Shown: positions 18,323-27,076 of the stretch, piece by piece
How positions within the stretch are numbered: the stretch's first letter is position 1
How the letters are laid out: the number at the start of each line of letters is the position of its first letter
Origin: Nostocales cyanobacterium LEGE 11386
GTDB taxonomy: Bacteria > Cyanobacteriota > Cyanobacteriia > Cyanobacteriales > Nostocaceae
Length of the DNA: 47,881 nt
Direction of reading: 5' to 3'
Assembly (NCBI GenBank): GCA_015207155.1
Contig: JADEXK010000045.1
Span: 1 to 47,881, forward strand
Position numbers and translations under genes: made by a program
Notes under the pieces: generated by a model
Told to the model about the DNA's origin: nothing
Seen by the model: the letters and a program-made list of their open reading frames with translations, nothing else
The model's database searches: none

Positions 18323-18355
18323 AGATCCCCGACTTCTTAAAGAAGTCGGGGATCT
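18323..18355. terminator. Perfect 16-bp-arm palindrome downstream of dnaB
   Basis: AGATCCCCGACTTCTT (18323-18338) and its exact complement (18340-18355) are separated by one base. The palindrome lies 24 bp past the dnaB stop and is followed on the minus strand by a T-rich stretch (TGTGTTTCTTTC). It may end dnaB transcription, or be a copy of a dispersed palindromic repeat; both can be true. Confidence 0.6.
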
Positions 18356-18378
18356 TGCATGGCGGGTTTTATGTTGAA

Positions 18379-19737
18379 TTACGAAAAATTACCTGGTCTG
18401 GCTAAGTTTTTAAACTTTGTAAATTGCGGGTCGAATAAGAGTTTAACAGTGCCTGTCGGGCCATTACGATGTTTAGCGACGATCGCCTCGGCAATTCCGC
18501 GATCGGGACTATCGCTGTTATAGTAATCATCGCGGTATAACATGATGACTAAATCCGCGTCTTGCTCGATACTTCCACTTTCTCTTAAATCTGACAACAT
18601 CGGGCGCTTATTGGTACGCGCTTCTACTCCTCGACTCAACTGAGATAGGGCAATCACTGGTACAGATAATTCACGAGCTAAACCTTTAAGAGAACGGGTA
18701 ATCCTCGATAATTCTTGGACGCGATTATCACCTGCACCTTCCATTAATTGCAGATAATCTATCACTACTAATCCTAGTTCCATGCCTTGTTCTGCTTGCA
18801 GTCGCCTGGACTGACTCCGCATTTGAGTAACGGTAATATTCGGTGTGTCGTCAATAAATATGGGCATTTCCGAAAGCATCCCAATAGCGCGACTTAAAGG
18901 TTCCCATTGGGTTTGACTGATACGCCCACTGCGGAGATAACCTGATTCAATTCCGGCTTCGCTAGCTAATAGCCTCTGTACTAGCTGTTCTTTGGACATT
19001 TCTAAACTAAAAACAGCAACTGGTAATTTATAACCTGCGGCGATATTGTGAGCGAGATTGAGGCAAAATGCTGTTTTTCCCATTGATGGCCTGCCGGCGA
19101 TAATAATCAAATCAGAACGCTGAAAGCCACTGGTCATGGAATCTAAATCATAGAAGCCGCAAGGAATCCCAGGTAGGGCAATGCCTTGATGACGAGTTTC
19201 AATATCTTGGAAGGTATTAATTAGGGTATCAGAAATGTGAATTAGACCTGATTGGGGACGTTCTTGAGTAACGCCGAAAACTTGCTGTTCTGCTTTGTCT
19301 AAAACTGTTGGTAATTCTGTTTCTGTCTCGTAACCCAAATGCACAATTTCGTTGCCAGCTTTAATTAATCGCCGCCGCAGGTATTTTTCCACGACCAACC
19401 CTGCTAAAGCATCGATGTTAACGGCTGAAACTGTACGGTCTACGAGAGTGGCTAATTTATTTCTACCACCAATGCGGGCGAGGATATCGTTATCAGCTAG
19501 CCAACTTGTGACTGAGAGTAAGTCTGTGGGTTTACCTTGAGCATGGAGGCGCAGCGCTGCTTGATAGATATCTTTGTGAGCGCTGATATAAAATGCTTCA
19601 GGAATCAGGCGATCGCTAACTCGACCAATTGCTTCTGGATCTAGTAAAATTCCCCCCAAAATCGCTTCTTCTGCCTCAATGTTTTGGGGTGGCAGGCGAT
19701 CGCTACCATCGCCTTGAAAACTCAGTTCTTCAGCCAT
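18379..19737 (-). CDS. dnaB: Replicative DNA helicase DnaB
   Basis: A 452-residue hexameric helicase that unwinds DNA at the replication fork. The N-terminal domain begins LPPQNIEAEEAILGGILLDP, and the RecA-like domain carries Walker A (AGRPSMGKTAFCLNLAHN, near residues 215-232), VVIDYLQLM (Walker B), LSQLSRGVE and SDLRESGSIEQDADLVIML. Length is normal for an intein-free DnaB; some cyanobacterial dnaB genes carry an intein at these motifs and this one does not. It follows rplI on the same strand after a 233-bp gap, the conserved rplI-dnaB order. Confidence 0.97.
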   Translation of the reverse strand: MAEELSFQGDGSDRLPPQNIEAEEAILGGILLDPEAIGRVSDRLIPEAFYISAHKDIYQAALRLHAQGKPTDLLSVTSWLADNDILARIGGRNKLATLVDRTVSAVNIDALAGLVVEKYLRRRLIKAGNEIVHLGYETETELPTVLDKAEQQVFGVTQERPQSGLIHISDTLINTFQDIETRHQGIALPGIPCGFYDLDSMTSGFQRSDLIIIAGRPSMGKTAFCLNLAHNIAAGYKLPVAVFSLEMSKEQLVQRLLASEAGIESGYLRSGRISQTQWEPLSRAIGMLSEMPIFIDDTPNITVTQMRSQSRRLQAEQGMELGLVVIDYLQLMEGAGDNRVQELSRITRSLKGLARELSVPVIALSQLSRGVEARTNKRPMLSDLRESGSIEQDADLVIMLYRDDYYNSDSPDRGIAEAIVAKHRNGPTGTVKLLFDPQFTKFKNLARPGNFS

Positions 19738-19752
19738 AAACGATTTTAGTTG

Positions 19753-19809
19753 CGAGATTTTGGATTTGAGCTTGGGGGTTCACTATTACCCTTATAGTCC
19801 AAAATCTCG
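19753..19809 (-). promoter_or_regulatory. Inverted repeat in the dnaB leader
   Basis: CGAGATTTTGGA (19753-19764) and TCCAAAATCTCG (19798-19809) are perfect 12-bp arms with a 33-base loop, starting 16 bases upstream of the dnaB start. In the dnaB transcript this would fold next to the start codon. It may be a transcription or translation control site, or the rplI transcript end; no T-run follows on the minus strand, which argues against a plain terminator. Confidence 0.5.
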
Positions 19810-19970
19810 GGGAGAATGCTGTAGAGGCAATTTTATTCACAACATATTCTTGTCACCTACCCAACAAACTGTTAAGTGTTGAGTAGGGGAAAAGCATTGA
19901 CGGTACTTGATCAAGAAAATTCTTGTTCTTTCTTCTGACTCAGCACTCAGAAAGGAAGCACTCCTAAAAT

Positions 19971-20429
19971 TTAGCTGGCTACAACTTCAATATTGATTTG
20001 GGCTGTAACATCGGAATGCAGCTTAATTTCAGCTTTGTAAGTACCCAGATGGTTAATATCGGGAATGGTAATTCCCCGCCGATCAATTTCTTGGCTGGTA
20101 GCTGCTTGAATTGCCTCTGCCACATCTTGGGTGGTGACTGTACCGAAAATTGCTTCGTTTTCACCCAGTTGTTTGGCAATTTGCAAGCTGCCAATTTTTT
20201 CCAAAGCGGCTTTTTGTTCTAGCGCTTGTTGACGGAGTTCTAACTGCCGTTGACGTTCTTGCTCACGGCGGCGTTCTACCTGCTTGAGAATACCGGGAGT
20301 GGCATGGGTTGCCAAATTCTGGGGAATTAGATAGTTACGAGCATAGCCGGGAGCTACATCTACTAAGTCGCCAGATTTACCCAACTTGCTAATATCTTGA
20401 TTTAAAACTAACTGCACACGTTTCGCCAT
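19971..20429 (-). CDS. rplI: 50S ribosomal protein L9
   Basis: A 152-residue protein with the L9 N-terminal RNA-binding domain (MAKRVQLVLNQDISKLGKSG then VDVAPGYARNYLIPQNLA), the long connecting helix (rich in Arg, Gln and Glu, about residues 45-75) and the C-terminal domain (KLGENEAIFGTVTTQDVAEA). It binds 23S rRNA at the base of the L1 stalk. Placement upstream of dnaB is conserved in many bacteria. A CAGCACTCAG repeat sits just after the stop (19938-19950). Confidence 0.97.
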   Translation of the reverse strand: MAKRVQLVLNQDISKLGKSGDLVDVAPGYARNYLIPQNLATHATPGILKQVERRREQERQRQLELRQQALEQKAALEKIGSLQIAKQLGENEAIFGTVTTQDVAEAIQAATSQEIDRRGITIPDINHLGTYKAEIKLHSDVTAQINIEVVAS

Positions 20430-20633
20430 CGGTTTCGTTTTTCCTGTAAAATCTGATTAATTTGGGTTTCAGCAGGATAGCTCACATGAGTGTAGCTTTA
20501 TCCCCAGCAGCTTTGCTTGTACCCCAAAGCTTACAGATCCTAGCGAATCGTAGGGTGCGATCGCAACTATTTGGTAATGAAAAAATCAAGTTGCGATGGC
20601 CAATGGCTGGAAATCGAATGGCACTAAGCTTCC

Positions 20634-21566
20634 TTAAACGCCTTTCTTGATTTTACGGACTTGATTTTTAACTTTATCTAAGGTTTCTTGCAACTGAGTT
20701 TTTTCGACTGGAGCAGGGATATTTGCCACAGGTAACGCTGGATTGAGATGACGATAGTGTTGCCAAATTTCCCAGTAGGGACAACCGGGTTGAATCCGAA
20801 TACCCGCCCAGTGAAGATATTGTAGAGGTTGATTGACAGTAGGATCAAAAAGAATTTTGCCTTGAGTCTGAAAGTGGTGAGTCCCGCCCCAATTACCTGG
20901 TGCTTTACCCTCTCTACGCACTACATTGAAGCGGCGCGGAATGCGCTTGAGCAGCATATAATTAATAATCGGTTGGTCAGAAGTTTTTTCAGAAAAGTCA
21001 AAATACTCTGGATGAGCAGCACACTCAGCAAAAGTTTCATACAAATCATTTTCCGAAATTAAGTTTTTCTTTGACCCCCAAAATCCGCCATTGAAAATAT
21101 CTTTGATTTCAGTTTCAGTAAATACTTTGTCTTCTAAAACTTTGGAACTAAAAACATTTCTAATTCCCCCTAAATGTTGATAATCACAACAAATAAAGTC
21201 GTTTGTAGCTAGGTAATTCAGGTTATCAATTATTTTTTCAAAGACAACAATATCGGTATCAATATACAAAAACTCATCAAACGGGCCAAACCAACAAGCC
21301 TGTTTCCGAAATTGATTAGGACGGGCGAAAAACTGACCCCCAAAGGTTTGATGTAAATTCTGAGAAAGTCGCTCAATAAATTCTAAATCTTCGTAGACTT
21401 GCACCCCATAATATTTATGGAGTGTATCTGCGATTTTGTGATAATTATCATCATAAGGAATCATGATAATTGGTGTATCTGCATCATGCAATCGGATACT
21501 ATTAAGTAAGGCGATCGCATGGTCCATCACCTTGTCATTGGCAATAATGTAAAATCCCCGACTCAT
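20634..21566 (-). CDS. Glycosyltransferase-like protein, Npun_R2821/R2823 family
   Basis: An approximately 310-residue protein starting MSRGFYIIANDKVMDHAIAL, with IIMIPYDDN near 35-43 and FLYIDTDIVVF near 95-105. The DTD is the DxD metal/nucleotide-sugar motif of GT-A fold (GT8-like) enzymes. The C-terminus (VRKIKKGV) is basic. The family name is the one used for paired Nostoc punctiforme proteins. I chose ATG 21566, which has GAGGTGG five bases upstream; the longer GTG start overlaps that ribosome site. It is the last gene of the glycan operon and sits 10 bp after its paralogue. The donor and acceptor are unknown. Confidence 0.75.
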   Translation of the reverse strand: MSRGFYIIANDKVMDHAIALLNSIRLHDADTPIIMIPYDDNYHKIADTLHKYYGVQVYEDLEFIERLSQNLHQTFGGQFFARPNQFRKQACWFGPFDEFLYIDTDIVVFEKIIDNLNYLATNDFICCDYQHLGGIRNVFSSKVLEDKVFTETEIKDIFNGGFWGSKKNLISENDLYETFAECAAHPEYFDFSEKTSDQPIINYMLLKRIPRRFNVVRREGKAPGNWGGTHHFQTQGKILFDPTVNQPLQYLHWAGIRIQPGCPYWEIWQHYRHLNPALPVANIPAPVEKTQLQETLDKVKNQVRKIKKGV

Positions 21567-21576
21567 ATTATCCACC

Positions 21577-22572
21577 TCAATTTGTTAATCCTAATTTTCT
21601 TAAAACTTTTGTAGCTAAACCTGAGTTAGCTTTTTGATTTTTCGGTTGAGTTGTGAACTGTGGTCGCTTATCTGGTTCATGCAGATAGCGATAATGCAAG
21701 AAAATATCCCTGTAGGGAAAGTCAATGTTTTCTCCCTCACATACTTGCCTAAATAATTGAGAAGATAAACCAATATAGTGAATATAAGTTAATCGTTGAC
21801 CTTTGTCATATAAAATATTTTCTTGTGCTTCAAAATGTGTAGAAGTCACACAACAGCCTGTTCTTTCACTTTGAGATAGATGATGAGCAAAGTTATAGCT
21901 AGAAATACCTGAGCGCATAACCATGTAGTTAAGAATGGTTTGGTCAGGAGCCATATCATAGAGAATTTCTGCTTCGCCTTGGCGCAATTTATCTAGTAAT
22001 AATTCTCGGTTTTGAGCATTAAAAATCCCTTTTTTAGAACCATAAAATCCAGAGCAAAATATTTCTGTTTGTAGTTGTTTTGCTGAAAATATCTCTGTCA
22101 ATTTTGGCGAAGATGGATTATAAACATGAGACAAATCTGTGTACTGAAAGTCATACACTACCCAGTCATTATGATTTAGTTGTCTAAATACTTCTGTTAA
22201 TGAACTCATTAATAAAGTATCAGCATCCATATAGACAAAGCGGTCAAAAGGCCCATCAAATGCACCATAACGTCTATGAGTACCAACTCGATGATATTTG
22301 TTACTTCCAAATTTCAACCAATGTGCTTGGGCGGTGGGGTGAACATCCCAAATATTGCAAACAAATTCATCCCATTGCTGCATTGACTCTTGATTATCGT
22401 AAATTTGCACATTGGGGCGATGAGCAATTTCCGCAGCAATTTGTGCTGTATTATCATCATAAGGATAGATACAAACAGGCATATCTTGCCCATAAATTGC
22501 TTCTATACTGTTAAGTAAAGCAACAAGTTGGTCATAAACTCGGTCGTTGGCAAGGGTACAAATACCATCCAT
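21577..22572 (-). CDS. Glycosyltransferase-like protein, paralogue of the next gene
   Basis: A 331-residue protein starting MDGICTLANDRVYDQLVALL. It shares the NDRV/NDKV opening, the PYDDN motif and the position of the DxD motif (FVYMDADTLLM) with the protein encoded just downstream, and also the CSGFYGSKKG / NGGFWGSKKN and DQTILNYM / DQPIINYM blocks. The two are clearly tandem duplicates that have diverged. It probably transfers a sugar to the glycan built by this operon; the fold is inferred as GT-A. The C-terminal 30 residues are Lys-rich and low-complexity. Confidence 0.75.
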   Translation of the reverse strand: MDGICTLANDRVYDQLVALLNSIEAIYGQDMPVCIYPYDDNTAQIAAEIAHRPNVQIYDNQESMQQWDEFVCNIWDVHPTAQAHWLKFGSNKYHRVGTHRRYGAFDGPFDRFVYMDADTLLMSSLTEVFRQLNHNDWVVYDFQYTDLSHVYNPSSPKLTEIFSAKQLQTEIFCSGFYGSKKGIFNAQNRELLLDKLRQGEAEILYDMAPDQTILNYMVMRSGISSYNFAHHLSQSERTGCCVTSTHFEAQENILYDKGQRLTYIHYIGLSSQLFRQVCEGENIDFPYRDIFLHYRYLHEPDKRPQFTTQPKNQKANSGLATKVLRKLGLTN

Positions 22573-22587
22573 ATAAAAATCCCAAAT

Positions 22588-23553
22588 TTAGCAAGAGAAT
22601 TTAGCGACAAATTCTGATAACCAGTTAAGTAGATTTAATTGATGTAAAATAATTTGTCTAGCTTCGGCGATCGCATCTTTAGCAGCATACCAAGCATCAG
22701 GAGTAGCCGTCACTTCTTGGATGTAGGCAATACCTTTGGCATCTAAACTAGGCAACCGCAAAAAACTACCAGATGGTAGTAATTTATCGGCGGCTGGGCC
22801 ACCATAGTAAATTGGTAAACACCATGCCAACAAAGCATCCCATAATTTCTCACTTACATACCAATTATTTTCGGCATAATTTTCAATTGCCAGATTGTAA
22901 TAGTAAGGTGCCATACCATGCCATTTGTTACCTAATTCCCCTGATTTTGTGGCCCATGTAGGTAAATCACGCCCATACAAATCAAATTTAATGTCACTCG
23001 ATTGTAAAGACTGTAAAAAGTCTAACCTCTGGCGATGGTTGGCTGTGCGACTAATTCCCGAAGTAATCCAACTACAAGGAGAAACTTTTTCAGGGGGTGG
23101 CATTTCATTTAATTCGCGAAACGAGTTGGTATGGTACCAAATCGCCGGCATGTAATCAGGTGTGGGGGCAAAATCATCAGGGCCGGAAGTATAACCGCAA
23201 TACTTTTGTGCTTCTAGATAATTGCGTTTATTTCTTTCCACAACTTCAGTTAATGGTGGTTCGCGTAAAAGATAAATCACCCGCTCTTGGGGAACACCTT
23301 TAAGGATAGAATTAACATCAAATTCTGGTTTTTGTCGTTTTTGACTTAACTTTTCCCACCAGGATTGCTGCTGAGGAAGTTCTGGAAAGTCAAACTGATA
23401 CATCAGCAAAAAGTCGGGTTTTGATGCTAATGCCTGCATTTGGATATTATCCCAAATGCCAAGCTGATTGGGGGTTTGTTGCCAAAGCCAATCGGCTCTT
23501 TTGTCCAAACCTCGATAGCTGCTAATCATGCCAACTGTTTTTCTATCCATCAT
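22588..23553 (-). CDS. GT10 (alpha-1,3-fucosyltransferase-type) glycosyltransferase
   Basis: A 321-residue protein with the hallmark of family GT10 in its C-terminal half: NLAIENYAENNWYVSEKLWD (ending near residue 238), then LPIYYGGPAADKLLP. In this family the Glu, the Tyr-Val-Ser/Thr-Glu-Lys block and the PIYYG segment hold the GDP-fucose donor. The upstream part has a divergent N-terminal acceptor domain, as usual. Likely reaction: fucose from GDP-fucose to a glycan acceptor, in the cytoplasm or at the inner membrane. No GDP-fucose synthesis gene is in the window. An alternative start one codon in is possible (MM). Confidence 0.82.
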   Translation of the reverse strand: MMDRKTVGMISSYRGLDKRADWLWQQTPNQLGIWDNIQMQALASKPDFLLMYQFDFPELPQQQSWWEKLSQKRQKPEFDVNSILKGVPQERVIYLLREPPLTEVVERNKRNYLEAQKYCGYTSGPDDFAPTPDYMPAIWYHTNSFRELNEMPPPEKVSPCSWITSGISRTANHRQRLDFLQSLQSSDIKFDLYGRDLPTWATKSGELGNKWHGMAPYYYNLAIENYAENNWYVSEKLWDALLAWCLPIYYGGPAADKLLPSGSFLRLPSLDAKGIAYIQEVTATPDAWYAAKDAIAEARQIILHQLNLLNWLSEFVAKFSC

Positions 23554-23583
23554 GAGTTAATATTTATTATTTAATAATTTAGC

Positions 23584-24795
23584 TTAATTTATAAGTTGAG
23601 GACGGAGATTTTCATCAACGTAACTCAGGATTTTTGCTGCTCGATTCTCCCAAGAAAATTGCTTTACAAATTCGATATTATCTGCGTAACCTTCTATTTT
23701 TCTAGGACGATTTTCTAAAACATATTTCAAAGATGCGGCAAATTTAGTGGGGTTATCAGGTTCACACCAAGCGGCGATCGCCTGAGTATTTTTAAATTCC
23801 ATTAACGAGGGAATTTCCGTCGCGACAATGGGATTTCCAGAAGCCAAATAATCAAATAACTTTAAGGGAGATGTAAAAGTTGCCGCTTTTCCAGAACAAT
23901 GAGGATGAGCTAAAATATCGGCTGCTTGTAGTAAAGATGCTAATTGATCATGCAAAACGTAGCCTAAAAATATAATGTTGTCTACCTGTTTTTCTTTAGC
24001 TAATTGCTGATAATGTTCTACTTCTGTTGTCTTTCCGCCTGCACAGGCAAATTGCACATTTGGCATTTTGGCAGCAACATCAATGAGTACATCAATACCT
24101 TTAAATCGCTGTAACGCTCCTGCGTATACTACCAGATGCGATCGCCCATTTATCAGCAGCTTTTCGCGCCATTCTGCTGCTTTGTCTGGTTGTCTAGTCA
24201 TAAACAAGCGATTATAACCATTATGTAGGGTAATCACTTTTTCCGATGGCATACCATTTTTGATCATGCTGTCGCGAATAGTATCTACGACTGTTACAGC
24301 AAGTTGTAATAATGAACTTCTAACGATTTCTGGCTCAAAGTGTTTATCTTCATGGTGATGATGTTCGTAAATTGCCGGAACACCATTTTTAATGGCAGCT
24401 TTTACTAAATTCCAGTTACGACTGTGAACAAGCTTTGTCGTGGGAAATATATGAAAGGGAAAATAATATTTGGCAAAGATAGTGTTGGAGTTAGTCAATT
24501 TGCTTGGAAAACGATCAATCGGCCAAGGCATTGGCAAAGGAGCCACTTTTAATTTATCTTGGAGATTGTAATATTTAACAAGTTCTTCAGGTATTTTTCT
24601 CGGTTGAAAAGGACGATATAAATTAGCTGGATTAATATAATTTAATTTTTTATCAGGATATACTAAAACTGCTGAATATCCTAAGTTTGCCGCACCATTT
24701 GCCGCATTTGTAGATTGAACTAAATGAGCTTCTGGCTTTGGTAATTCTTCTTGAACAAAGAAAATATAATGTTTCTTGAAACTCGGATTTTTCAT
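23584..24795 (-). CDS. Glycosyltransferase family 4
   Basis: A 403-residue GT-B enzyme. The C-terminal domain shows VVYAGALQRFKGIDVLIDVA, FLGYVLHDQLASLLQAADIL and SPLKLFDYLASGNPIVATE (starting at residue 309), the usual donor-binding region of GT4. The N-terminal domain contains EHHHHEDKHFEPE. It probably adds a sugar retaining the anomeric configuration. It sits 11 bp after the pyruvyltransferase-like gene, in the middle of the glycan operon. Confidence 0.88.
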   Translation of the reverse strand: MKNPSFKKHYIFFVQEELPKPEAHLVQSTNAANGAANLGYSAVLVYPDKKLNYINPANLYRPFQPRKIPEELVKYYNLQDKLKVAPLPMPWPIDRFPSKLTNSNTIFAKYYFPFHIFPTTKLVHSRNWNLVKAAIKNGVPAIYEHHHHEDKHFEPEIVRSSLLQLAVTVVDTIRDSMIKNGMPSEKVITLHNGYNRLFMTRQPDKAAEWREKLLINGRSHLVVYAGALQRFKGIDVLIDVAAKMPNVQFACAGGKTTEVEHYQQLAKEKQVDNIIFLGYVLHDQLASLLQAADILAHPHCSGKAATFTSPLKLFDYLASGNPIVATEIPSLMEFKNTQAIAAWCEPDNPTKFAASLKYVLENRPRKIEGYADNIEFVKQFSWENRAAKILSYVDENLRPQLIN

Positions 24796-24806
24796 ATTAC
24801 TTAATC

Positions 24807-25685
24807 TTAAGTTCCTGTATCAGATAACATATTCAATATCTGAGAGTAGTACCAATGATTACGTTCACGATTCTCATTAAGGCTTTCAGGGTAAGCCTTA
24901 CAGTCTTTTAGATAATGCTGCCAATTATCAATTTTACAGGAAAACTTATTTTGATAACGAAACTCAAAAAAGGTTTTTTTGAATAGTGACAATTTGAATT
25001 TGTGCTGTAACCACTTTTGAATGGGAAAAATACCAGGAGTATGTTTCAGAGTCCAAAACTTGCTACTAAAGGGAAAAGATAAAACTTTTCTCCCCAGTAG
25101 CGTACCCCAGTATGCTCCATGATAAGAACTGGTTAATATTGTTTCACCTGCACCAAGAAAATCTAAAATTTCCTCAATATCTTGATTATTATTAGTCATT
25201 TGCGGAAAACTACCAATTTTTATCTGGAATTTTTTATGCGAAAAAACTACAAATTCATGTTTGATTTCTCGCTTTTTGTCAAATGCTGGGTGCATACAGC
25301 TAGCGCAAGGAACCCAATGAGAACTATAGTTAAAATCTCGAATACCAACTAAGTCAAAATTATGCAGATATTGAGAATAGTCAAAATCTTGTAATTTTTG
25401 TAGTGCAAAAGAATTGCCATAAATTTGCTGACCAATTCCCCAAGCAATTAACTTTGTATCTGCTTTAGAGGCAATAAGTTGAGAGAATGAATGTAAAAAT
25501 GGAGAGTATAAAAGTCCACCTCCACCCACAATAATATGTTTACCTCTTATGTCATCAATGTTTATTGTGCGGATATCGGCTTGTTCCACAGTATATCCAG
25601 GAAAAGCAAAATATTTTGTGGGAGCGGAGAATAAATCTCCAATGTTTGTGGGGTCAATAACATGGTAATTAATAATTGATTTCAT
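24807..25685 (-). CDS. Polysaccharide pyruvyltransferase-like protein
   Basis: A 292-residue protein with INYHVIDPTNIGDLFSAPTK at the start, the glycine-rich HIIVGGGGLLYSPF, LIAWGIGQQIYG, and TSSYHGAYWGTLLGRKVLSF at about 185-204. These are the conserved blocks of the pyruvyltransferase family (PF04230; CsaB, WcaK and relatives), whose members add ketal pyruvate to sugars. The substrate is unknown, and some relatives may move other groups. Spacing of 96 bp to the upstream GT gene is the second largest gap in this operon. Confidence 0.85.
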   Translation of the reverse strand: MKSIINYHVIDPTNIGDLFSAPTKYFAFPGYTVEQADIRTINIDDIRGKHIIVGGGGLLYSPFLHSFSQLIASKADTKLIAWGIGQQIYGNSFALQKLQDFDYSQYLHNFDLVGIRDFNYSSHWVPCASCMHPAFDKKREIKHEFVVFSHKKFQIKIGSFPQMTNNNQDIEEILDFLGAGETILTSSYHGAYWGTLLGRKVLSFPFSSKFWTLKHTPGIFPIQKWLQHKFKLSLFKKTFFEFRYQNKFSCKIDNWQHYLKDCKAYPESLNENRERNHWYYSQILNMLSDTGT

Positions 25686-25781
25686 TAGTCCAGGGATATT
25701 TAACCCAAAAATAGTGTTGGTTTTTGTCAGGCTGTCCTATCATTTTGAATCATATATTTTTTACCCCAAATTTCTGGTAAA

Positions 25782-26912
25782 TTAACAAGTCGGTATTTCT
25801 ACCTTGGATTCAAAGTAGGAACTAACAACATCATTTATTTCAGACATAAATCTTTGGGTAGAAAATAAGTTCTTTTGTGCAGTCAACGATTGAAGTAGTT
25901 TGCTTTGTTTAGTAGAGTCATTTAAAACTTCAATAATTTTTTCTACAGCTTCTTCTTCGGTATTAAAAAATAATTCATCATTATGTTCACCTACAATTTC
26001 CACTTGTCCGCCATCACTTCTCACAAAAGGAATAGCACCAGCTTTTACCATTTCGGCAATAGAAATACCAAAAGGTTCTCTTTTAAAGTGAATACCATAC
26101 TTACATTTAACTAAAACTTTAATATACTCCTCATAGGGAAGATTTTCATGTAAGGTAATCCAAGATGAATTTTCTTCTACCATCTTTTTGATGGAATTAG
26201 TATATTGCCATTCATAAACACTACCACCACCACCTGTCATATATAATTTAATATCAAAGCCTCGCTCACGAACCAGCTTGAGTATTTTGATGACTCTATG
26301 AGGTTCTTTGGCTTTGACTATTCTGCCACTACAGATGAATGCGTCTTCTTTGTCAATCCAAGGTATATCTGGTGTATCTATAACAACGGGAGGATACACC
26401 ACATTTGAATTAACTTTGTAGTGTTTTCTTGTCGTATTAGCAACACAATCAGAATTTGCTATTGAGATATTTTGGGATATTTGTTCTAGTGAAAAACCAG
26501 ATATTTTTCTATAAAGAGGTGTACCCTCAAGAACTCTAACCCAATGTATGTATTGAATTCCTATTCGACCCATGTCCATCGCATTATATGCAGACATAAC
26601 TAAGTCATATTCATGGCAATGTCGCTTAAAATCCCGAATTAAAAGATGAAAAAATAACATTCTGGCATCTTTATTTTTAACCATCATAAAATAGCAAATA
26701 ACGGTCAAAAGTTTGGGAATAATAGTTTTAACTTTTACATCTTCATTTGATATACTTGTTCCATACATGGAATTTAGTTCTTTAATGTCAATATCTCCAA
26801 GAGTAAATAATGTTAGATCATATTTATCTTTCAACGCTTGAAGAATCCATAATCCCACTGCTTCCGCACCGCCACCCATAAAACACGGGTAATAAATGGC
26901 TACCTTTTTCAT
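25782..26912 (-). CDS. Glycosyltransferase family 4 (ALG11-like)
   Basis: A 376-residue GT-B protein. The start MKKVAIYYPCFMGGGAEAVG is the GGGAE opening of GT4 enzymes; further on it has QYIHWVRVLEGTPLY, the RIVKAKEPHRVIKIL linker, and FKREPFGISIAEMVKAGAIP from residue 276. The last block (EPFGIxxAEMxAAG) resembles the ALG11-type mannosyltransferases. It probably adds a hexose to the operon's glycan. It is followed by a 164-bp AT-rich gap before the exporter gene, which could hold an internal promoter. Confidence 0.87.
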   Translation of the reverse strand: MKKVAIYYPCFMGGGAEAVGLWILQALKDKYDLTLFTLGDIDIKELNSMYGTSISNEDVKVKTIIPKLLTVICYFMMVKNKDARMLFFHLLIRDFKRHCHEYDLVMSAYNAMDMGRIGIQYIHWVRVLEGTPLYRKISGFSLEQISQNISIANSDCVANTTRKHYKVNSNVVYPPVVIDTPDIPWIDKEDAFICSGRIVKAKEPHRVIKILKLVRERGFDIKLYMTGGGGSVYEWQYTNSIKKMVEENSSWITLHENLPYEEYIKVLVKCKYGIHFKREPFGISIAEMVKAGAIPFVRSDGGQVEIVGEHNDELFFNTEEEAVEKIIEVLNDSTKQSKLLQSLTAQKNLFSTQRFMSEINDVVSSYFESKVEIPTC

Positions 26913-27076
26913 AATTAAATACTCTATATTTTTCTGATATTTATCTTAGCTATGAACAGATATAGTCGTCAATACAATTTATACTAGATGAATTAAATAG
27001 GCTGTGATTTCTTGTTAAGTGTAAATAAAATCAAGAAAATTAATTTTTGCATTTTACCCTAAAAATAACTGTTGTC

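Noticed and set aside
20462..20650. A 54- to 62-codon plus-strand frame between rplI and the glycan operon
   Set aside because: No family match from reading, no clear ribosome site and overlap with the glycosyltransferase gene end. It could be a small Nostoc-specific protein, but the evidence is too weak.
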